DNA from: Marinifilum sp. D714
Lineage (GTDB): Bacteria > Bacteroidota > Bacteroidia > Bacteroidales > Marinifilaceae
DNA: 64,000 bases
Assembly: GCF_030851345.1 (NCBI RefSeq)
Contig: NZ_JALPNU010000003.1
Location: forward strand, 62,001 to 126,000
Reading direction: 5' to 3'
Part shown: piece by piece, positions 1 to 9,426 of the stretch
Layout: every line of letters starts with the position of its first letter
How positions within the stretch are numbered: position 1 is the stretch's first letter
The notes under the pieces: model-generated
The model's database searches: none
The model's input: only the letters and a program-made list of their open reading frames with translations
Told to the model about the DNA's origin: nothing
Position numbers and translations under genes: made by a program

Positions 1-1675
1 CTGTAAAGAACAACATGGTATTATGCATTGTAGCCATAATCATGTGCTCAAGGAAATCTTCCTCCCTGGTAATTGATCCTTTTGAGCCTACACCACCTCT
101 ATGCTGTGTCTTAAACTCTGCCAATGGCGTACGTTTAATGTAACCCATATGAGAAATCGTAATTACCATTTCTTCATCAGCATAGAAATCTTCTGGGTTG
201 AATTCTTCAGAAGCATAAACAATGTCGGTTCTTCTTTCATCACCGTATTTTGCTTTAACTTCTAACAATTCTTCTTTAATGATATCCATTCTCATCGATT
301 CATTAGCAAGAATTGCATTCAAGTGATCGATCAACTTCATCAATTCTTCGTATTCCTCATGCAATTTCTCACGTTCTAAACCTGTAAGTTTTTGCAAGCG
401 CATATCAAGAATTGCTTTTGCTTGAATTTCATCCAAATCAAAGTTGCTCATCAATCCGTTCTTCGCTTCCTCAGGAGTTTTAGAGCCTCTGATTAATGCA
501 ATCACTTCATCAATATGATCTAAAGCTATAATCAAGCCTTTAAGGATGTGAGCTTTCTTTTCAGCTTGTCTTAACTCATATTGAGTTCTGCGTACAACAA
601 CATCATGTCTGTGCTCTACGAAATTATCAATCAACTCACGCAGATTAAGCAATTTTGGACGCCCTTTTACCAGTGCAATATTATTTACACTAAAAGAGGT
701 TTGCATTTGAGTGTATTTGAACAACTTATTCAACACAACATTTGCAATTGCATCTCTCTTAAGATCAAAAACGATTCTCATACCATTACGGTCCGATTCA
801 TCGTTTACATTCGAAATTCCATCAATTTTTTTATCATTGATTAAATCAGCAGCCTTCATAATCAGCTCTGCCTTATTAACCATGTAAGGAATTTCTGTTA
901 CAATTATCTTTTCACGGCCTTTTTCATCCGTTTCAATATTTGTTTTGGAACGAATTACTACTCGACCTCTACCTGTCTCAAACGCTTCTTTAACACCTTG
1001 ATATCCATAAATTGTACCACCTGTTGGGAAATCTGGAGCTTTAATAATCCTTATAAGCTCATCCATTTCCACTTCTTTATTATCGATAGTGGTTACAATT
1101 GCATCAATGGTATCCGATAAGTTATGTGGAGGCATATTGGTTGCCATACCTACAGCAATACCAGATGCACCATTAACAAGAAGGTTAGGAATACGGGTTG
1201 GAAGTACAGTTGGCTCCTTTAATGATTCATCAAAGTTTGGAACCATATCAACAGTATCTTTATCCAGATCCGATAAGGTTTCTTCAGCAATCTTATCCAT
1301 TCTTGCCTCTGTATAACGCATAGCAGCTGGGCTATCACCATCTACAGAACCGAAGTTTCCTTGTCCATCAATCAATGGGTAACGTAAAGACCAATGTTGA
1401 GCCATACGAACCATAGTCATGTATACAGAGCTATCACCATGTGGATGATATTTCCCCAATACCTCACCAACAATTCTTGCTGATTTCTTATACGGTTTGT
1501 TTGCTGTAATACCTAACTCGCCCATTCCGAAAAGTACTCTTCGGTGAACCGGTTTTAAGCCGTCTCTAACATCTGGCAAGGCTCTGGAAACAATAACCGA
1601 CATCGAATAATCGATATAGGCGGATTTCATTTCCTCCTCGATGTTGATACGTATAATTCTTTCTCCCGTAGTCAT
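1..1675 (-). CDS. gyrA: DNA gyrase subunit A (partial, N-terminal 558 residues)
   Basis: GyrA cuts and rejoins DNA in the A2B2 gyrase that introduces negative supercoils. The gene runs off the left edge, so only the N-terminal part is visible. The protein begins [17 protein letters not shown], followed by [20 protein letters not shown] and the winged-helix core. The catalytic tyrosine is residue 121 in AAMRYTEAR, matching Tyr122 of E. coli. A later [19 protein letters not shown] segment is typical of the tower/coiled-coil region. The ATG is at 1673-1675 and a TAnnTTTG element lies about 40 bases upstream. It is divergent from clpC. ParC is the main alternative, but the N-terminus is GyrA-like. 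Confidence 0.95.
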   Translation of the reverse strand, partial: MTTGERIIRINIEEEMKSAYIDYSMSVIVSRALPDVRDGLKPVHRRVLFGMGELGITANKPYKKSARIVGEVLGKYHPHGDSSVYMTMVRMAQHWSLRYPLIDGQGNFGSVDGDSPAAMRYTEARMDKIAEETLSDLDKDTVDMVPNFDESLKEPTVLPTRIPNLLVNGASGIAVGMATNMPPHNLSDTIDAIVTTIDNKEVEMDELIRIIKAPDFPTGGTIYGYQGVKEAFETGRGRVVIRSKTNIETDEKGREKIIVTEIPYMVNKAELIMKAADLINDKKIDGISNVNDESDRNGMRIVFDLKRDAIANVVLNKLFKYTQMQTSFSVNNIALVKGRPKLLNLRELIDNFVEHRHDVVVRRTQYELRQAEKKAHILKGLIIALDHIDEVIALIRGSKTPEEAKNGLMSNFDLDEIQAKAILDMRLQKLTGLEREKLHEEYEELMKLIDHLNAILANESMRMDIIKEELLEVKAKYGDERRTDIVYASEEFNPEDFYADEEMVITISHMGYIKRTPLAEFKTQHRGGVGSKGSITREEDFLEHMIMATMHNTMLFFT

Positions 1676-1980
1676 CTATAATTAATTTAAAATTCTAAAC
1701 TTTTCTCAGAACTACAAAAGTAACAAAATATGTGATTTTTGCGTAAGAAAAGCATCTATATTTGTGTATGGATTAAGATAAATATTTTACTTTTTTACTT
1801 TAAAGCTTGATTTCTAGTTTAATTCCGATTCTAATTGAGTTTTTAATTGAAAATTGATGTGGAAATTAGGCGGTATCTAATATTTTTTCATTATTTTAAA
1901 GTTGCTTTAATCAATTCGAAAAATAATATTCGAATATTTAAATAACAATTACTTACGAATTTAATTTAAAGACCTACTAT
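1676..1980. other. AT-rich divergent intergenic region gyrA/clpC
   Basis: These 305 bases separate the divergent gyrA and clpC genes. They hold the gyrA -7 element and a plus-strand TATATTTG at 1757-1764 that could drive clpC with a leader of about 210 bases. No other structured element or small gene was seen. Confidence 0.5.
1715..1722 (-). promoter_or_regulatory. -7 promoter element of gyrA
   Basis: On the minus strand this reads TACTTTTG, a perfect match to the Bacteroidota -7 consensus TAnnTTTG. It would start a transcript near 1708, about 33 bases before the gyrA ATG. No clear -33 TTG is seen at the usual spacing. Confidence 0.55.
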
Positions 1981-4479
1981 ATGGATTCAAAATTTTCACC
2001 TCGTATTAAAGATGTTCTTTCATACAGCAAAGAAGAAGCTGAAAGGCTTGGAAATAGTGCTATTGGAACGGAACATTTGTTTTTAGGAATTCTTCGTGAA
2101 GGTGAAGGCATTGCTGTTGATATCCTTATCTCTTTGGGTGTTGATCTTTACGACATCAGAAAAAACATTGAAAGGGAAATTAAATCAGACACTATTACTG
2201 ATTTAGATCAAAACAACATTCCTTTACAACGGTCAGCAGAAAGAGTTCTTAAATTGATTTATTTGGAGGCTAAGGCCTTAAAAAATAACACCATTGACAC
2301 CAGTCATTTACTGCTTGCCATATTAAAGGATGATAAGAGTATGGTTACTCAAATTTTAGAGAATCAAACCGTAGACTACAATAAGGTAAAAGAGAATTTA
2401 AAAACTTTGTTCCCTAAAGCTCAGGCTGATTATCCATCAGAGGAGCGTGAAGGAAAAAGTGGAATGTCTGGTGGATCAAAGGGATCAAGTGCCCGTGGTA
2501 AATCCGAAACCCCAGTATTGGATAACTTTGGTATTGATATTACAAAATCGGCAGAAGAAGGAACCTTAGACCCTATTGTGGGTAGAGAAACTGAAATCGA
2601 ACGATTAGCGCAGATTTTAAGTCGTCGAAAAAAGAACAATCCAATACTAATTGGCGAACCTGGTGTTGGTAAATCTGCTATCGCAGAAGGCTTGGCTCTT
2701 AGAATTGTTCAGAAGAAAGTTTCACGAGTGCTATTTGGGAAACGAGTGGTAACCTTAGACCTAGCCTCTATTGTTGCTGGAACTAAATATCGTGGACAGT
2801 TCGAAGAAAGAATGAAAGCTATACTAAATGAGCTATCCAAAACAACCGATATCATCCTATTCATTGATGAGATTCACACCATTGTTGGTGCTGGTGGTGC
2901 TACAGGTTCATTAGATGCTGCAAATATGCTAAAACCAGCTCTTGCTCGTGGAGAAATTCAATGTATTGGTGCAACAACTTTGGATGAATATCGCCAGAAT
3001 ATTGAGAAAGACGGTGCTTTGGAAAGACGTTTCCAAAAAGTAATGGTAGAACCCACTTCTGCTGAGGAAACTATTGAAATTCTTAATAATATCAAAGAGC
3101 GTTACGAAGACCACCACAGTGTTTATTATACGGAAGAAGCAATCAGTGCATGCGTGAAGTTAACTTCCAGATATATAAGCGACAGATATCTTCCAGATAA
3201 AGCAATTGATGCATTGGATGAAGCTGGTTCGCGAGTTCACATTTCAAACATTCATGTGCCGGTAATTATCGAAGAACTAGAGAAAAAGATTGAAGAAACT
3301 CGTCAAAGTAAAATTAAAGCTGTAAAAGCGCAAAAGTTTGAATTAGCAGCTAGCTTTAGAGATAAAGAAAAAAACTTTGCTGAAGATCTTGACAAAGAAA
3401 AAGAAAAATGGGAACAGGAGTTAAGTCTTAAGAAAGAAAAGGTTTCTGAAGAAGATATTGCAGAAGTTGTTGCTATGATGACAGGAGTTCCAGTTAAAAG
3501 AATTGCACAAGCTGAAGGTTCTCGATTACTTAAGATGGATGAAGAATTACAAGGTAAAGTAATTGGTCAGGATGATGCGATTGCTAAAATTGTAAAAGCA
3601 ATTCAGCGGAATCGAGCGGGTTTAAAAGACCCTAACAAGCCAATTGGAACATTTATTTTCCTGGGTCCTACAGGTGTTGGTAAAACCCAACTGGCTAAAG
3701 TCCTTTCCGAATATCTTTTCGATAGTACAGATGCTTTGATTCGTATCGATATGAGTGAGTACATGGAGAAATTTGCAGTATCGAGATTGGTTGGAGCTCC
3801 TCCGGGATATGTTGGATACGAAGAAGGTGGACAATTAACTGAAAAAGTGAGAAGAAAGCCTTATTCAGTTGTTCTACTGGATGAAATCGAAAAAGCGCAT
3901 CCTGATGTGTTTAACATTCTGCTTCAACTATTAGATGACGGTCAATTGACAGATAGTTTAGGGCGAAGAGTTGATTTCAAAAATTCAATCATCATTATGA
4001 CATCTAATATTGGTAGTCGTGAGTTGAAAGATTTTGGAAAAGGCATTGGTTTCCAAACTGGAGGAAATGATTCGAATGATTATGCCAATAGCATTATCCA
4101 AAAGGCTTTGAAAAAAGCTTTCGCTCCTGAATTTCTGAACAGAATTGATGATTTAGTCATGTTTAATTCATTAACTCAGAAGGATATTCATAAGATTATT
4201 GACATAGAACTTAACGGATTATATAAGAGAGTCAATGACTTGGGTTATAACATCAAAATTTCAACTGCTGCGAAAGATTTCATTGCTGAAAAAGGATACG
4301 ATGTTCAGTTTGGTGCCAGACCACTAAAAAGAGCAATTCAAAAGTATCTGGAAGATGAAATGGCTGAAGTGATAATTAAAGCAAGCATCACTGAAGGTGA
4401 TACCATATCGGTAGGTTTAGACAAATCGAAACAAAAAATCACCACCAAAATACTAAAGGCTCAAAAAGAGCTTAATTAA
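1981..4479 (+). CDS. clpC: ATP-dependent Clp protease ATP-binding subunit ClpC
   Basis: HSP100 AAA+ unfoldase that feeds substrates to ClpP. At 832 residues it has the usual ClpC length. Order: Clp N-terminal repeat domain (about 1-145), first AAA+ module with Walker A GEPGVGKS at 225-232 and the pore/Walker B region, a middle domain with a UVR-like segment (about 420-470), a second AAA+ module with GPTGVGKT near 560, and a ClpB-type D2-small domain at the end. The UVR/middle region separates it from ClpA and ClpB. The ATG at 1981 is the first of a clean frame. A strong hairpin terminator follows, so it is probably monocistronic. Confidence 0.95.
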   Translation: MDSKFSPRIKDVLSYSKEEAERLGNSAIGTEHLFLGILREGEGIAVDILISLGVDLYDIRKNIEREIKSDTITDLDQNNIPLQRSAERVLKLIYLEAKALKNNTIDTSHLLLAILKDDKSMVTQILENQTVDYNKVKENLKTLFPKAQADYPSEEREGKSGMSGGSKGSSARGKSETPVLDNFGIDITKSAEEGTLDPIVGRETEIERLAQILSRRKKNNPILIGEPGVGKSAIAEGLALRIVQKKVSRVLFGKRVVTLDLASIVAGTKYRGQFEERMKAILNELSKTTDIILFIDEIHTIVGAGGATGSLDAANMLKPALARGEIQCIGATTLDEYRQNIEKDGALERRFQKVMVEPTSAEETIEILNNIKERYEDHHSVYYTEEAISACVKLTSRYISDRYLPDKAIDALDEAGSRVHISNIHVPVIIEELEKKIEETRQSKIKAVKAQKFELAASFRDKEKNFAEDLDKEKEKWEQELSLKKEKVSEEDIAEVVAMMTGVPVKRIAQAEGSRLLKMDEELQGKVIGQDDAIAKIVKAIQRNRAGLKDPNKPIGTFIFLGPTGVGKTQLAKVLSEYLFDSTDALIRIDMSEYMEKFAVSRLVGAPPGYVGYEEGGQLTEKVRRKPYSVVLLDEIEKAHPDVFNILLQLLDDGQLTDSLGRRVDFKNSIIIMTSNIGSRELKDFGKGIGFQTGGNDSNDYANSIIQKALKKAFAPEFLNRIDDLVMFNSLTQKDIHKIIDIELNGLYKRVNDLGYNIKISTAAKDFIAEKGYDVQFGARPLKRAIQKYLEDEMAEVIIKASITEGDTISVGLDKSKQKITTKILKAQKELN

Positions 4480-4486
4480 ACGAAAG

Positions 4487-4512
4487 CCGGAGAGTTAATC
4501 TCCGGTTTTTTT
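4487..4512 (+). terminator. Rho-independent terminator of clpC
   Basis: A 7-bp stem CCGGAGA/TCTCCGG with a 5-base loop is followed by seven T residues, starting 8 bases after the clpC stop. Confidence 0.9.
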
Positions 4513-4568
4513 ATGCTTTTTTCATACTTTTTTATTCCTATTTATTTAGAATAAATCAAAACAATTCC

Positions 4569-4576
4569 TATCTTTG
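4569..4576 (+). promoter_or_regulatory. -7 promoter element of tpx
   Basis: TATCTTTG is a perfect TAnnTTTG match 25 bases before the tpx ATG. An upstream in-frame TTG at 4574 lies inside this element, so it cannot be the translation start. This fixes the start at 4601. Confidence 0.7.
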
Positions 4577-4600
4577 ATCGAAACAACAAAATACATAATT

Positions 4601-5116
4601 ATGCAAAAAAACAATAGCAAAGTTACATTTGCAGGAAATGCAATGACTTTAGTAGGAACAGAAATAAATACAGGAATGAAAGCTGAAAACTTCACAGCCT
4701 TGGGACAAGATTTAGCTCCAGTTCAACTTTCTGATTTTGATGGAAAAGTGAAAATTCTTTCAGTATTTCCATCAATTGATACTGGTGTTTGTTCTGCTCA
4801 AACTCACAGATTTAACAAAGAAGCTGCTTCGCTTGATAAAGATATTCAAATCATTACCTTATCAAACGACCTTCCATTTGCTTTAGGTCGCTTCTGTGGT
4901 GCTGAAGGTATCGAAAATTTGGTTACTTTATCGGATCATAAGGAATGTGATTTCGGTTATAAATATGGTTTCGTAGTTGAAGAATTACGTCTGCTTGCTC
5001 GTGGCGTTGTGGTGATCGACAAAAACAACGAAGTAAAACATGTTGAGTATGTTGCTGAAATGACTGAAGAACCAAATTACGAAGCTGCTTTAGAAGTAGC
5101 AAAATCTTTAGTTTAA
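4601..5116 (+). CDS. tpx: Thiol peroxidase (atypical 2-Cys peroxiredoxin)
   Basis: Reduces hydrogen and organic peroxides with thioredoxin as electron donor, normally in the cytoplasm or periplasm. The 171-residue product has the Tpx signature: peroxidatic Cys in PSIDTGVCSAQTHRFN and resolving Cys in GRFCGAEGIENL, plus the conserved opening around VTFAGNAMTLVG. The start at 4601 (MQKNNSKVTF) is chosen because the longer frame begins inside a promoter element. It stands alone between two terminators, as expected for an oxidative-stress gene with its own promoter. No OxyR site was recognised. Confidence 0.94.
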   Translation: MQKNNSKVTFAGNAMTLVGTEINTGMKAENFTALGQDLAPVQLSDFDGKVKILSVFPSIDTGVCSAQTHRFNKEAASLDKDIQIITLSNDLPFALGRFCGAEGIENLVTLSDHKECDFGYKYGFVVEELRLLARGVVVIDKNNEVKHVEYVAEMTEEPNYEAALEVAKSLV

Positions 5117-5140
5117 TCTAAGCTTGTAAAATATACAGAA

Positions 5141-5163
5141 AGCTCCTTCGGGGGCTTTTTTTA
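5141..5163 (+). terminator. Rho-independent terminator of tpx
   Basis: Stem AGCTCC/GGGGCT around a TTCG tetraloop, followed by a run of T. It lies between tpx and the exonuclease gene. Confidence 0.85.
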
Positions 5164-5175
5164 ATATCACAACCT

Positions 5176-5766
5176 ATGTACTTATTTTTCGATACCGAAA
5201 CCACAGGTTTACCAAAAATATGGAATGCTCCTGTTACCGATTTGGACAATTGGCCACGTCTGGTTCAATTAGCCTGGCTACTGTATGATAGTCGCGATCA
5301 GGAAATTAAATCAGCCAATAGAATTATAATTCCTGAAGGATTTACGATTCCTACCGACGCATCGGACGTGCATGGCATTACAACAGAAAGAGCTCTTGCT
5401 GAAGGTATAGATCTTTACGAAGCTTTAAATGAATTTTCATCGGCAATGGATGATGCTGAATATTTAATTGCACACAATATTAGTTTCGATGAAATAATAA
5501 TTGGTGCTGAATTTCTTCGTAAGGATATAACAAGTCAATTGGCTGAGATTCCGAAAATCTGTACCATGAAAACCACAACCAACATTTGTAAAATTCCTGG
5601 AAGATATGGTTTCAAGTGGCCAAATTTAACCGAATTATACCAACATCTTTTCCACAAAGGTTTTGATGGTGCCCACGATGCCCTTGCAGATGTTAGAGCT
5701 TGTGCAGATTGCTTTTTTGAATTGAAAAAATCGGGAATGTACCAACAGCAAGGAAGTTTATTTTAG
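5176..5766 (+). CDS. DEDDh 3'-5' exonuclease (DnaQ/RNase T superfamily)
   Basis: Stand-alone 196-residue nuclease. All three Exo motifs are visible: DTETTG at residues 6-11, AHNISFDEIIIGAEF in the middle (Exo II), and GAHDALADVRACADCF near the C-terminus (Exo III, HxAxxD). This is the DEDDh family of DnaQ epsilon subunits, oligoribonuclease-like and RNase T-like enzymes, which remove nucleotides from DNA or RNA 3' ends with two metal ions. With no polymerase domain or neighbour, its substrate cannot be told. It starts at ATG 5176, 12 bases after the tpx terminator, and converges on rimO. Confidence 0.85.
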   Translation: MYLFFDTETTGLPKIWNAPVTDLDNWPRLVQLAWLLYDSRDQEIKSANRIIIPEGFTIPTDASDVHGITTERALAEGIDLYEALNEFSSAMDDAEYLIAHNISFDEIIIGAEFLRKDITSQLAEIPKICTMKTTTNICKIPGRYGFKWPNLTELYQHLFHKGFDGAHDALADVRACADCFFELKKSGMYQQQGSLF

Positions 5767-5780
5767 AAAAATACTTTGCA

Positions 5781-5816
5781 CAAAAAAACCATCTGTATTT
5801 CTACAGATGGTCTTTA
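5781..5816. terminator. Bidirectional terminator between exonuclease and rimO
   Basis: A perfect 10-bp stem (ACCATCTGTA with TACAGATGGT) and 4-base loop, with seven A residues on the left and a T-rich tail on the right, so it can end both converging transcripts. Confidence 0.85.
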
Positions 5817-5838
5817 TTCTATTTTTGTATGATTGGTA

Positions 5839-7137
5839 TTACTTTACAATTCCAAACAAATCGTAATCTTCACAATCTGTTATTTCAACATTGTAGAATT
5901 CTCCAATCTTTAAATCTCCATACTCTGCTGGAATCAATACTTCCGGATCCACTTCGTACGAATCAAATTCGGTTCTTCCGTAATAATAATCACCTTCTTT
6001 TCTGTCGATCACTACTTTTAACTCTTCGCCCAAACGTTTTTTGTTGGCCTCCATGCTGATATCTTGCTGAATCAACATGATATCCTCTTTTCTTCTCTCC
6101 TTTTCTTCTTGAGGGATATTATCCTCGTAGTGATTTGCAGCATAAGTATCTTCTTCGTCGGAATAAGGAAATACGCCCAAACGTTCAAATTTCATTTCCT
6201 GAACGAAATTTTTAAGATCTTCCATATCTTCCTCTGTTTCACCTGGATGGCCAACCAACATGGTAGTTCGAAGCGTTATACCTGGTACTTCTTCGCGGAT
6301 TTTTTTGATAAGATCAATGGTTTTAGCTCTATCTATACCCCTTCGCATCAAATTTAACATGTTGTCACTTGAATGTTGCAAGGCAATATCGAGGTAACGG
6401 CAAACTTTCGGATTCTCACGCATTAATTTTAAAATACCGTAAGGAAATTGAGTTGGATATGCATAATGCAATTTGATCCATTCCAGGTCTTCAATTTTAG
6501 ATAACTCTTCTATCAATTCTGCCAATTTCGATTCTTTGTACAAATCGATACCATAATAAGAAAGATCCTGAGCAATTACCAAAAGTTCCTTCACTCCTTC
6601 TTTCACAAGATTTTTTGCTTCTTCAACAATATCTTCGATAGGACGAGAAATATGCTTGCCTGTAATAATTGGAATTGCACAATATGAACATGAGCGATTA
6701 CATCCCTCCGAAATTTTTAGATAAGCAAAATGCTTTGGAGTAGTAACAACTCTTAAATTTTTGAAATCTGGGACATAGTCTTTATTCAACTCGTTTACCA
6801 TACCTTTCCAATCGAACTTTCCAAAATACTTATCAACTTCCGGAATTTCCTTACTTAATTGCTCTCTGTATCGTTCCGATAAACACCCCATCACAAAAAG
6901 CTTATCGATTCTACCATCTTTTTTCGCTTCCACATATTGCAAGATAGTATCAACCGATTCCTCTTTCGCATCACCAATAAACCCACATGTATTAATAATA
7001 ATGGTTTTGGCATCGCTATTCTCTTCTTCACATGTAACAGAAAACTGATTTGCATCGAGTTGTTTCATTAACAATTCGGTATCCACCAAGTTTTTTGAAC
7101 AACCTAAGCTAATAATGTTGATTTTATTTTGACTCAT
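5839..7137 (-). CDS. rimO: Ribosomal protein uS12 methylthiotransferase RimO
   Basis: Radical SAM enzyme that adds a methylthio group to the conserved aspartate of ribosomal protein uS12. The 432-residue product has the UPF0004 N-terminal domain with cluster cysteines C13 (SLGCSKN), C51 and C85, the radical SAM cluster C146-x3-C150-x2-C153 in GCNRSCSYCAIP, and a C-terminal TRAM domain (about 370-432). The opening SLGCSKNLVDTE is diagnostic of RimO rather than MiaB. A -7 element lies 30 bases upstream, so it has its own promoter although it follows ftsY. Confidence 0.95.
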   Translation of the reverse strand: MSQNKINIISLGCSKNLVDTELLMKQLDANQFSVTCEEENSDAKTIIINTCGFIGDAKEESVDTILQYVEAKKDGRIDKLFVMGCLSERYREQLSKEIPEVDKYFGKFDWKGMVNELNKDYVPDFKNLRVVTTPKHFAYLKISEGCNRSCSYCAIPIITGKHISRPIEDIVEEAKNLVKEGVKELLVIAQDLSYYGIDLYKESKLAELIEELSKIEDLEWIKLHYAYPTQFPYGILKLMRENPKVCRYLDIALQHSSDNMLNLMRRGIDRAKTIDLIKKIREEVPGITLRTTMLVGHPGETEEDMEDLKNFVQEMKFERLGVFPYSDEEDTYAANHYEDNIPQEEKERRKEDIMLIQQDISMEANKKRLGEELKVVIDRKEGDYYYGRTEFDSYEVDPEVLIPAEYGDLKIGEFYNVEITDCEDYDLFGIVK

Positions 7138-7167
7138 ACAATCCTCTTATCTCAAATTAAATTTTGG

Positions 7168-7175
7168 CAAAAATA
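7168..7175 (-). promoter_or_regulatory. -7 promoter element of rimO
   Basis: Minus-strand TATTTTTG (TAnnTTTG) about 31 bases upstream of the rimO ATG. With the ftsY terminator further upstream, it suggests rimO is transcribed separately. Confidence 0.55.
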
Positions 7176-7380
7176 GGATAAATTACTCTCTTTCCCATCT
7201 CGATATTTACTTTTGAATCTATTTATACCGATTACGAATCAATTCCTATGATTGCTGGGAGCATTGATAAAAAATCAGCAGGTGATTCCGTATCGGCATT
7301 AACTCCCGAAATTCGGGACATGCTATTGTAATTAGCAAAACGATTGGTAAATCATTTTGAAGTACAATTGGCATAAAATG

Positions 7381-7405
7381 AAAAAGGCTACCCAAAAGGC
7401 AGCCT
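7381..7405 (-). terminator. Rho-independent terminator of ftsY
   Basis: Minus-strand stem AGGCTGCC/GGTAGCCT (one G-U pair) with a 5-base loop and five T residues, 26 bases past the ftsY stop. Confidence 0.8.
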
Positions 7406-7431
7406 ATCTTATATTATAATATTCGATCTTT

Positions 7432-8382
7432 TCAATCAAATAATGAAGCTACGAATTCATTACGGTTAAATACCTGCAAATCCTCCATCCCTTCACCAAT
7501 TCCTATATATTTTACTGGCACCTTAAATTGATCGGAAACACCAATTACAACCCCACCTTTGGCAGTTCCGTCTAATTTGGTAATTGCTAATGCATTTACC
7601 TCGGTTGCTTTGGTAAATTGTTTTGCTTGTTCGAATGCATTCTGTCCGGTAGAACCATCCAATATCAATAGGATTTCATTTGGAGCACCTGGGATTACTC
7701 TGTCCATTACACGCTTAATCTTACTCAATTCGTTCATTAAGTTGATTTTGTTGTGCAAACGTCCAGCTGTATCAATGATAACTACATCAGAACCTTCTTC
7801 TTTGGCCTTGGTTAAGGTTTCGAAAGCAACAGAAGCTGGATCGGCTCCCATTCCTTGATTCACAACAGGAACTCCCACTCGCTCCGACCAAATAATTAAC
7901 TGATCGACTGCTGCAGCACGGAAAGTATCGGCTGCACCAAGCATCACTTTCTTTCCTGCGTTCTTGAATTGATGAGCTAGCTTTCCAATGGTTGTGGTTT
8001 TTCCAACACCATTCACACCAACTACCATGATGACGTATGGATATTCTGATTTTGGAAGTTCGTAAGCCTCGTAATCACCTTTATTGTTTTCTTCTAAAAG
8101 AGCAGCAATTTCCTCTTTTAAGATTCTATTCAATTCTGATGTTCCCAAAAATTTATCCTGAGCAACTCTCTCTTCAATTCGTTCGATGATTTTTAATGTT
8201 GTATCCACGCCCACATCAGAAGTAATCAATACTTCTTCCAATTCATCAAGTACATCATCATCAACGGTAGATTTACCAACAACAGCTCTGGAAAGCTTTT
8301 TGAATACACTTTCCTTTGTTTTGGCCAACCCTTTATTAAGATTTTCTTTTTTCGATTTCGAAAAACTTCCAAATAATCCCAT
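7432..8382 (-). CDS. ftsY: Signal recognition particle receptor FtsY
   Basis: SRP-type GTPase that docks SRP-ribosome complexes at the inner membrane for co-translational insertion. The 316-residue product has a short charged N-terminus (MGLFGSFSKSKK), a four-helix N domain (about 25-100) and the G domain with G1 GVNGVGKTTT at 122-131, DTAGRLH near 205, TKLDGTAKGG and the C-terminal GEGMEDLQVF. The long acidic A domain of E. coli is missing, as is usual in this phylum. It lies downstream of rpmB-rpmG-DUF4295 but is separated from them by a terminator. Confidence 0.96.
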   Translation of the reverse strand: MGLFGSFSKSKKENLNKGLAKTKESVFKKLSRAVVGKSTVDDDVLDELEEVLITSDVGVDTTLKIIERIEERVAQDKFLGTSELNRILKEEIAALLEENNKGDYEAYELPKSEYPYVIMVVGVNGVGKTTTIGKLAHQFKNAGKKVMLGAADTFRAAAVDQLIIWSERVGVPVVNQGMGADPASVAFETLTKAKEEGSDVVIIDTAGRLHNKINLMNELSKIKRVMDRVIPGAPNEILLILDGSTGQNAFEQAKQFTKATEVNALAITKLDGTAKGGVVIGVSDQFKVPVKYIGIGEGMEDLQVFNRNEFVASLFD

Positions 8383-8484
8383 TTCTTCTAAATTTTAAGC
8401 TGCTAAAGTACAAAAAATCGCAAACACAAACAATTAACAATAAACGTTTTAAAATAAAACAATAAAAGTTTTGCTTTAAAGCAC

Positions 8485-8517
8485 AAAAAAAGCTTCCCAA
8501 ATAATCGGGAAGCTTTT
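8485..8517 (-). terminator. Terminator of the rpmB-rpmG-DUF4295 operon
   Basis: Perfect stem (AAGCTTCCC with GGGAAGCTT) and 8-base loop, with a T-run on the minus strand, 25 bases beyond the DUF4295 stop and upstream of ftsY. Confidence 0.85.
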
Positions 8518-8541
8518 ATGATTCAGTATGATATGAATTTC

Positions 8542-8697
8542 TTACTTCTTAGCAAAGAAATCCTTTACGTTCTCATTTGGAACAATCTCTTCTTTAAAAG
8601 AGTATGCGCCAGTCTTAGGTGACTTCACCATTTTGATTACTTTAGCGTAACCACGGCCTTCACCTTTCTGTAGGGATGCTACTACTTTCTTAGCCAT
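8542..8697 (-). CDS. DUF4295 small basic protein
   Basis: A 51-residue Lys-rich protein (begins MAKKVVASLQKGEGRGYAKV and ends KDFFAKK). The sequence and its place directly after rpmG match DUF4295, a small Bacteroidota protein nearly always found in the rpmB-rpmG-DUF4295-ftsY order. Size, basic charge and linkage to L28 and L33 suggest a ribosome-associated protein. That is inference, as no function is visible in the sequence. It starts 9 bases downstream of the rpmG stop, so it is co-transcribed. Confidence 0.88.
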   Translation of the reverse strand: MAKKVVASLQKGEGRGYAKVIKMVKSPKTGAYSFKEEIVPNENVKDFFAKK

Positions 8698-8706
8698 ATC
8701 TTAAAA

Positions 8707-8889
8707 TTATTTAATTTCTCTGTGAAGGGTTACTTTCTTCAAAATAGGATTGTACTTCTTCAACTCCATACGGTCTGGAGTATTCTTTTTATTTTTAGTA
8801 GTGATGTATCTTGAAGTTCCTGGCATACCGCTTTCCTTATGCTCAGTGCACTCAAGAATTACTTGCACTCTATTACCTTTTTTAGCCAT
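8707..8889 (-). CDS. rpmG: 50S ribosomal protein bL33
   Basis: 60-residue large-subunit protein with the bL33 sequence [16 protein letters not shown]...[24 protein letters not shown]. Only one Cys remains (ECTE), so it is the zinc-independent (C-minus) form. It lies 14 bases after rpmB in the same operon. Confidence 0.96.
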   Translation of the reverse strand: MAKKGNRVQVILECTEHKESGMPGTSRYITTKNKKNTPDRMELKKYNPILKKVTLHREIK

Positions 8890-8903
8890 TTTCTATGCCT
8901 TTT

Positions 8904-9146
8904 TTAATAATTTTTAATAAATCCTTTTTCTTGAGCTTTAGTAAGTGCACCTTTTACTCCTAATTTGTTAATTAGACGTACTCCGGCAGCAGAAACTTTC
9001 AATTCAATCCAACGATCTTCCTCAGGAAGATAGAACTTTTTAACGAAAAGATTTGGATAGAATCTTCTTTTAGTTCTTCTCTTAGAGTGAGAAACATTAT
9101 TTCCCACCATTACGCTCTTTCCAGTAATTTGACAAACTCTTGACAT
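8904..9146 (-). CDS. rpmB: 50S ribosomal protein bL28
   Basis: 80-residue large-subunit protein ([33 protein letters not shown]...). The CQITGK opening and the SHSKRRTKR motif are typical of bL28. It is the first gene of the rpmB-rpmG-DUF4295 unit, and no clear -7 element was found upstream. Confidence 0.96.
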   Translation of the reverse strand: MSRVCQITGKSVMVGNNVSHSKRRTKRRFYPNLFVKKFYLPEEDRWIELKVSAAGVRLINKLGVKGALTKAQEKGFIKNY

Positions 9147-9372
9147 AGTCCAGATTATTTTTTTCCTTAAACGCTTTTCAAACAGGTCGCAAAATACGTA
9201 ATAATTTTCTAAAAAATCAAATTATCTCACAACTTTTTACAGATATATTTTCAATCAGCATCAATCCACCGCTAATCTGCAAAAACAATACGTTTTTATG
9301 ATCTGCCAGAATTCAGAATAACAAACAATAAATATCTGAATTGTAAATTGAAGTGATCCTACATGCAAAAAT

Positions 9373-9402
9373 AAAAAAATCCCTCCGAATACGGAGGGAT
9401 TT
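9373..9402 (-). terminator. Rho-independent terminator of the YitT-family gene
   Basis: Perfect 11-bp stem (AAATCCCTCCG with CGGAGGGATTT), 4-base loop and a T-run on the minus strand, 24 bases past the stop. Confidence 0.9.
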
Positions 9403-9426
9403 AAGCAATTATCTCAAGCTTATTCT

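Noticed and set aside
7248-7331. Short frame MIAGSIDKKSAGDS...RDMLL between ftsY and rimO
   Set aside because: It could be a gene relic, but no family was recognised and the frame does not extend convincingly.
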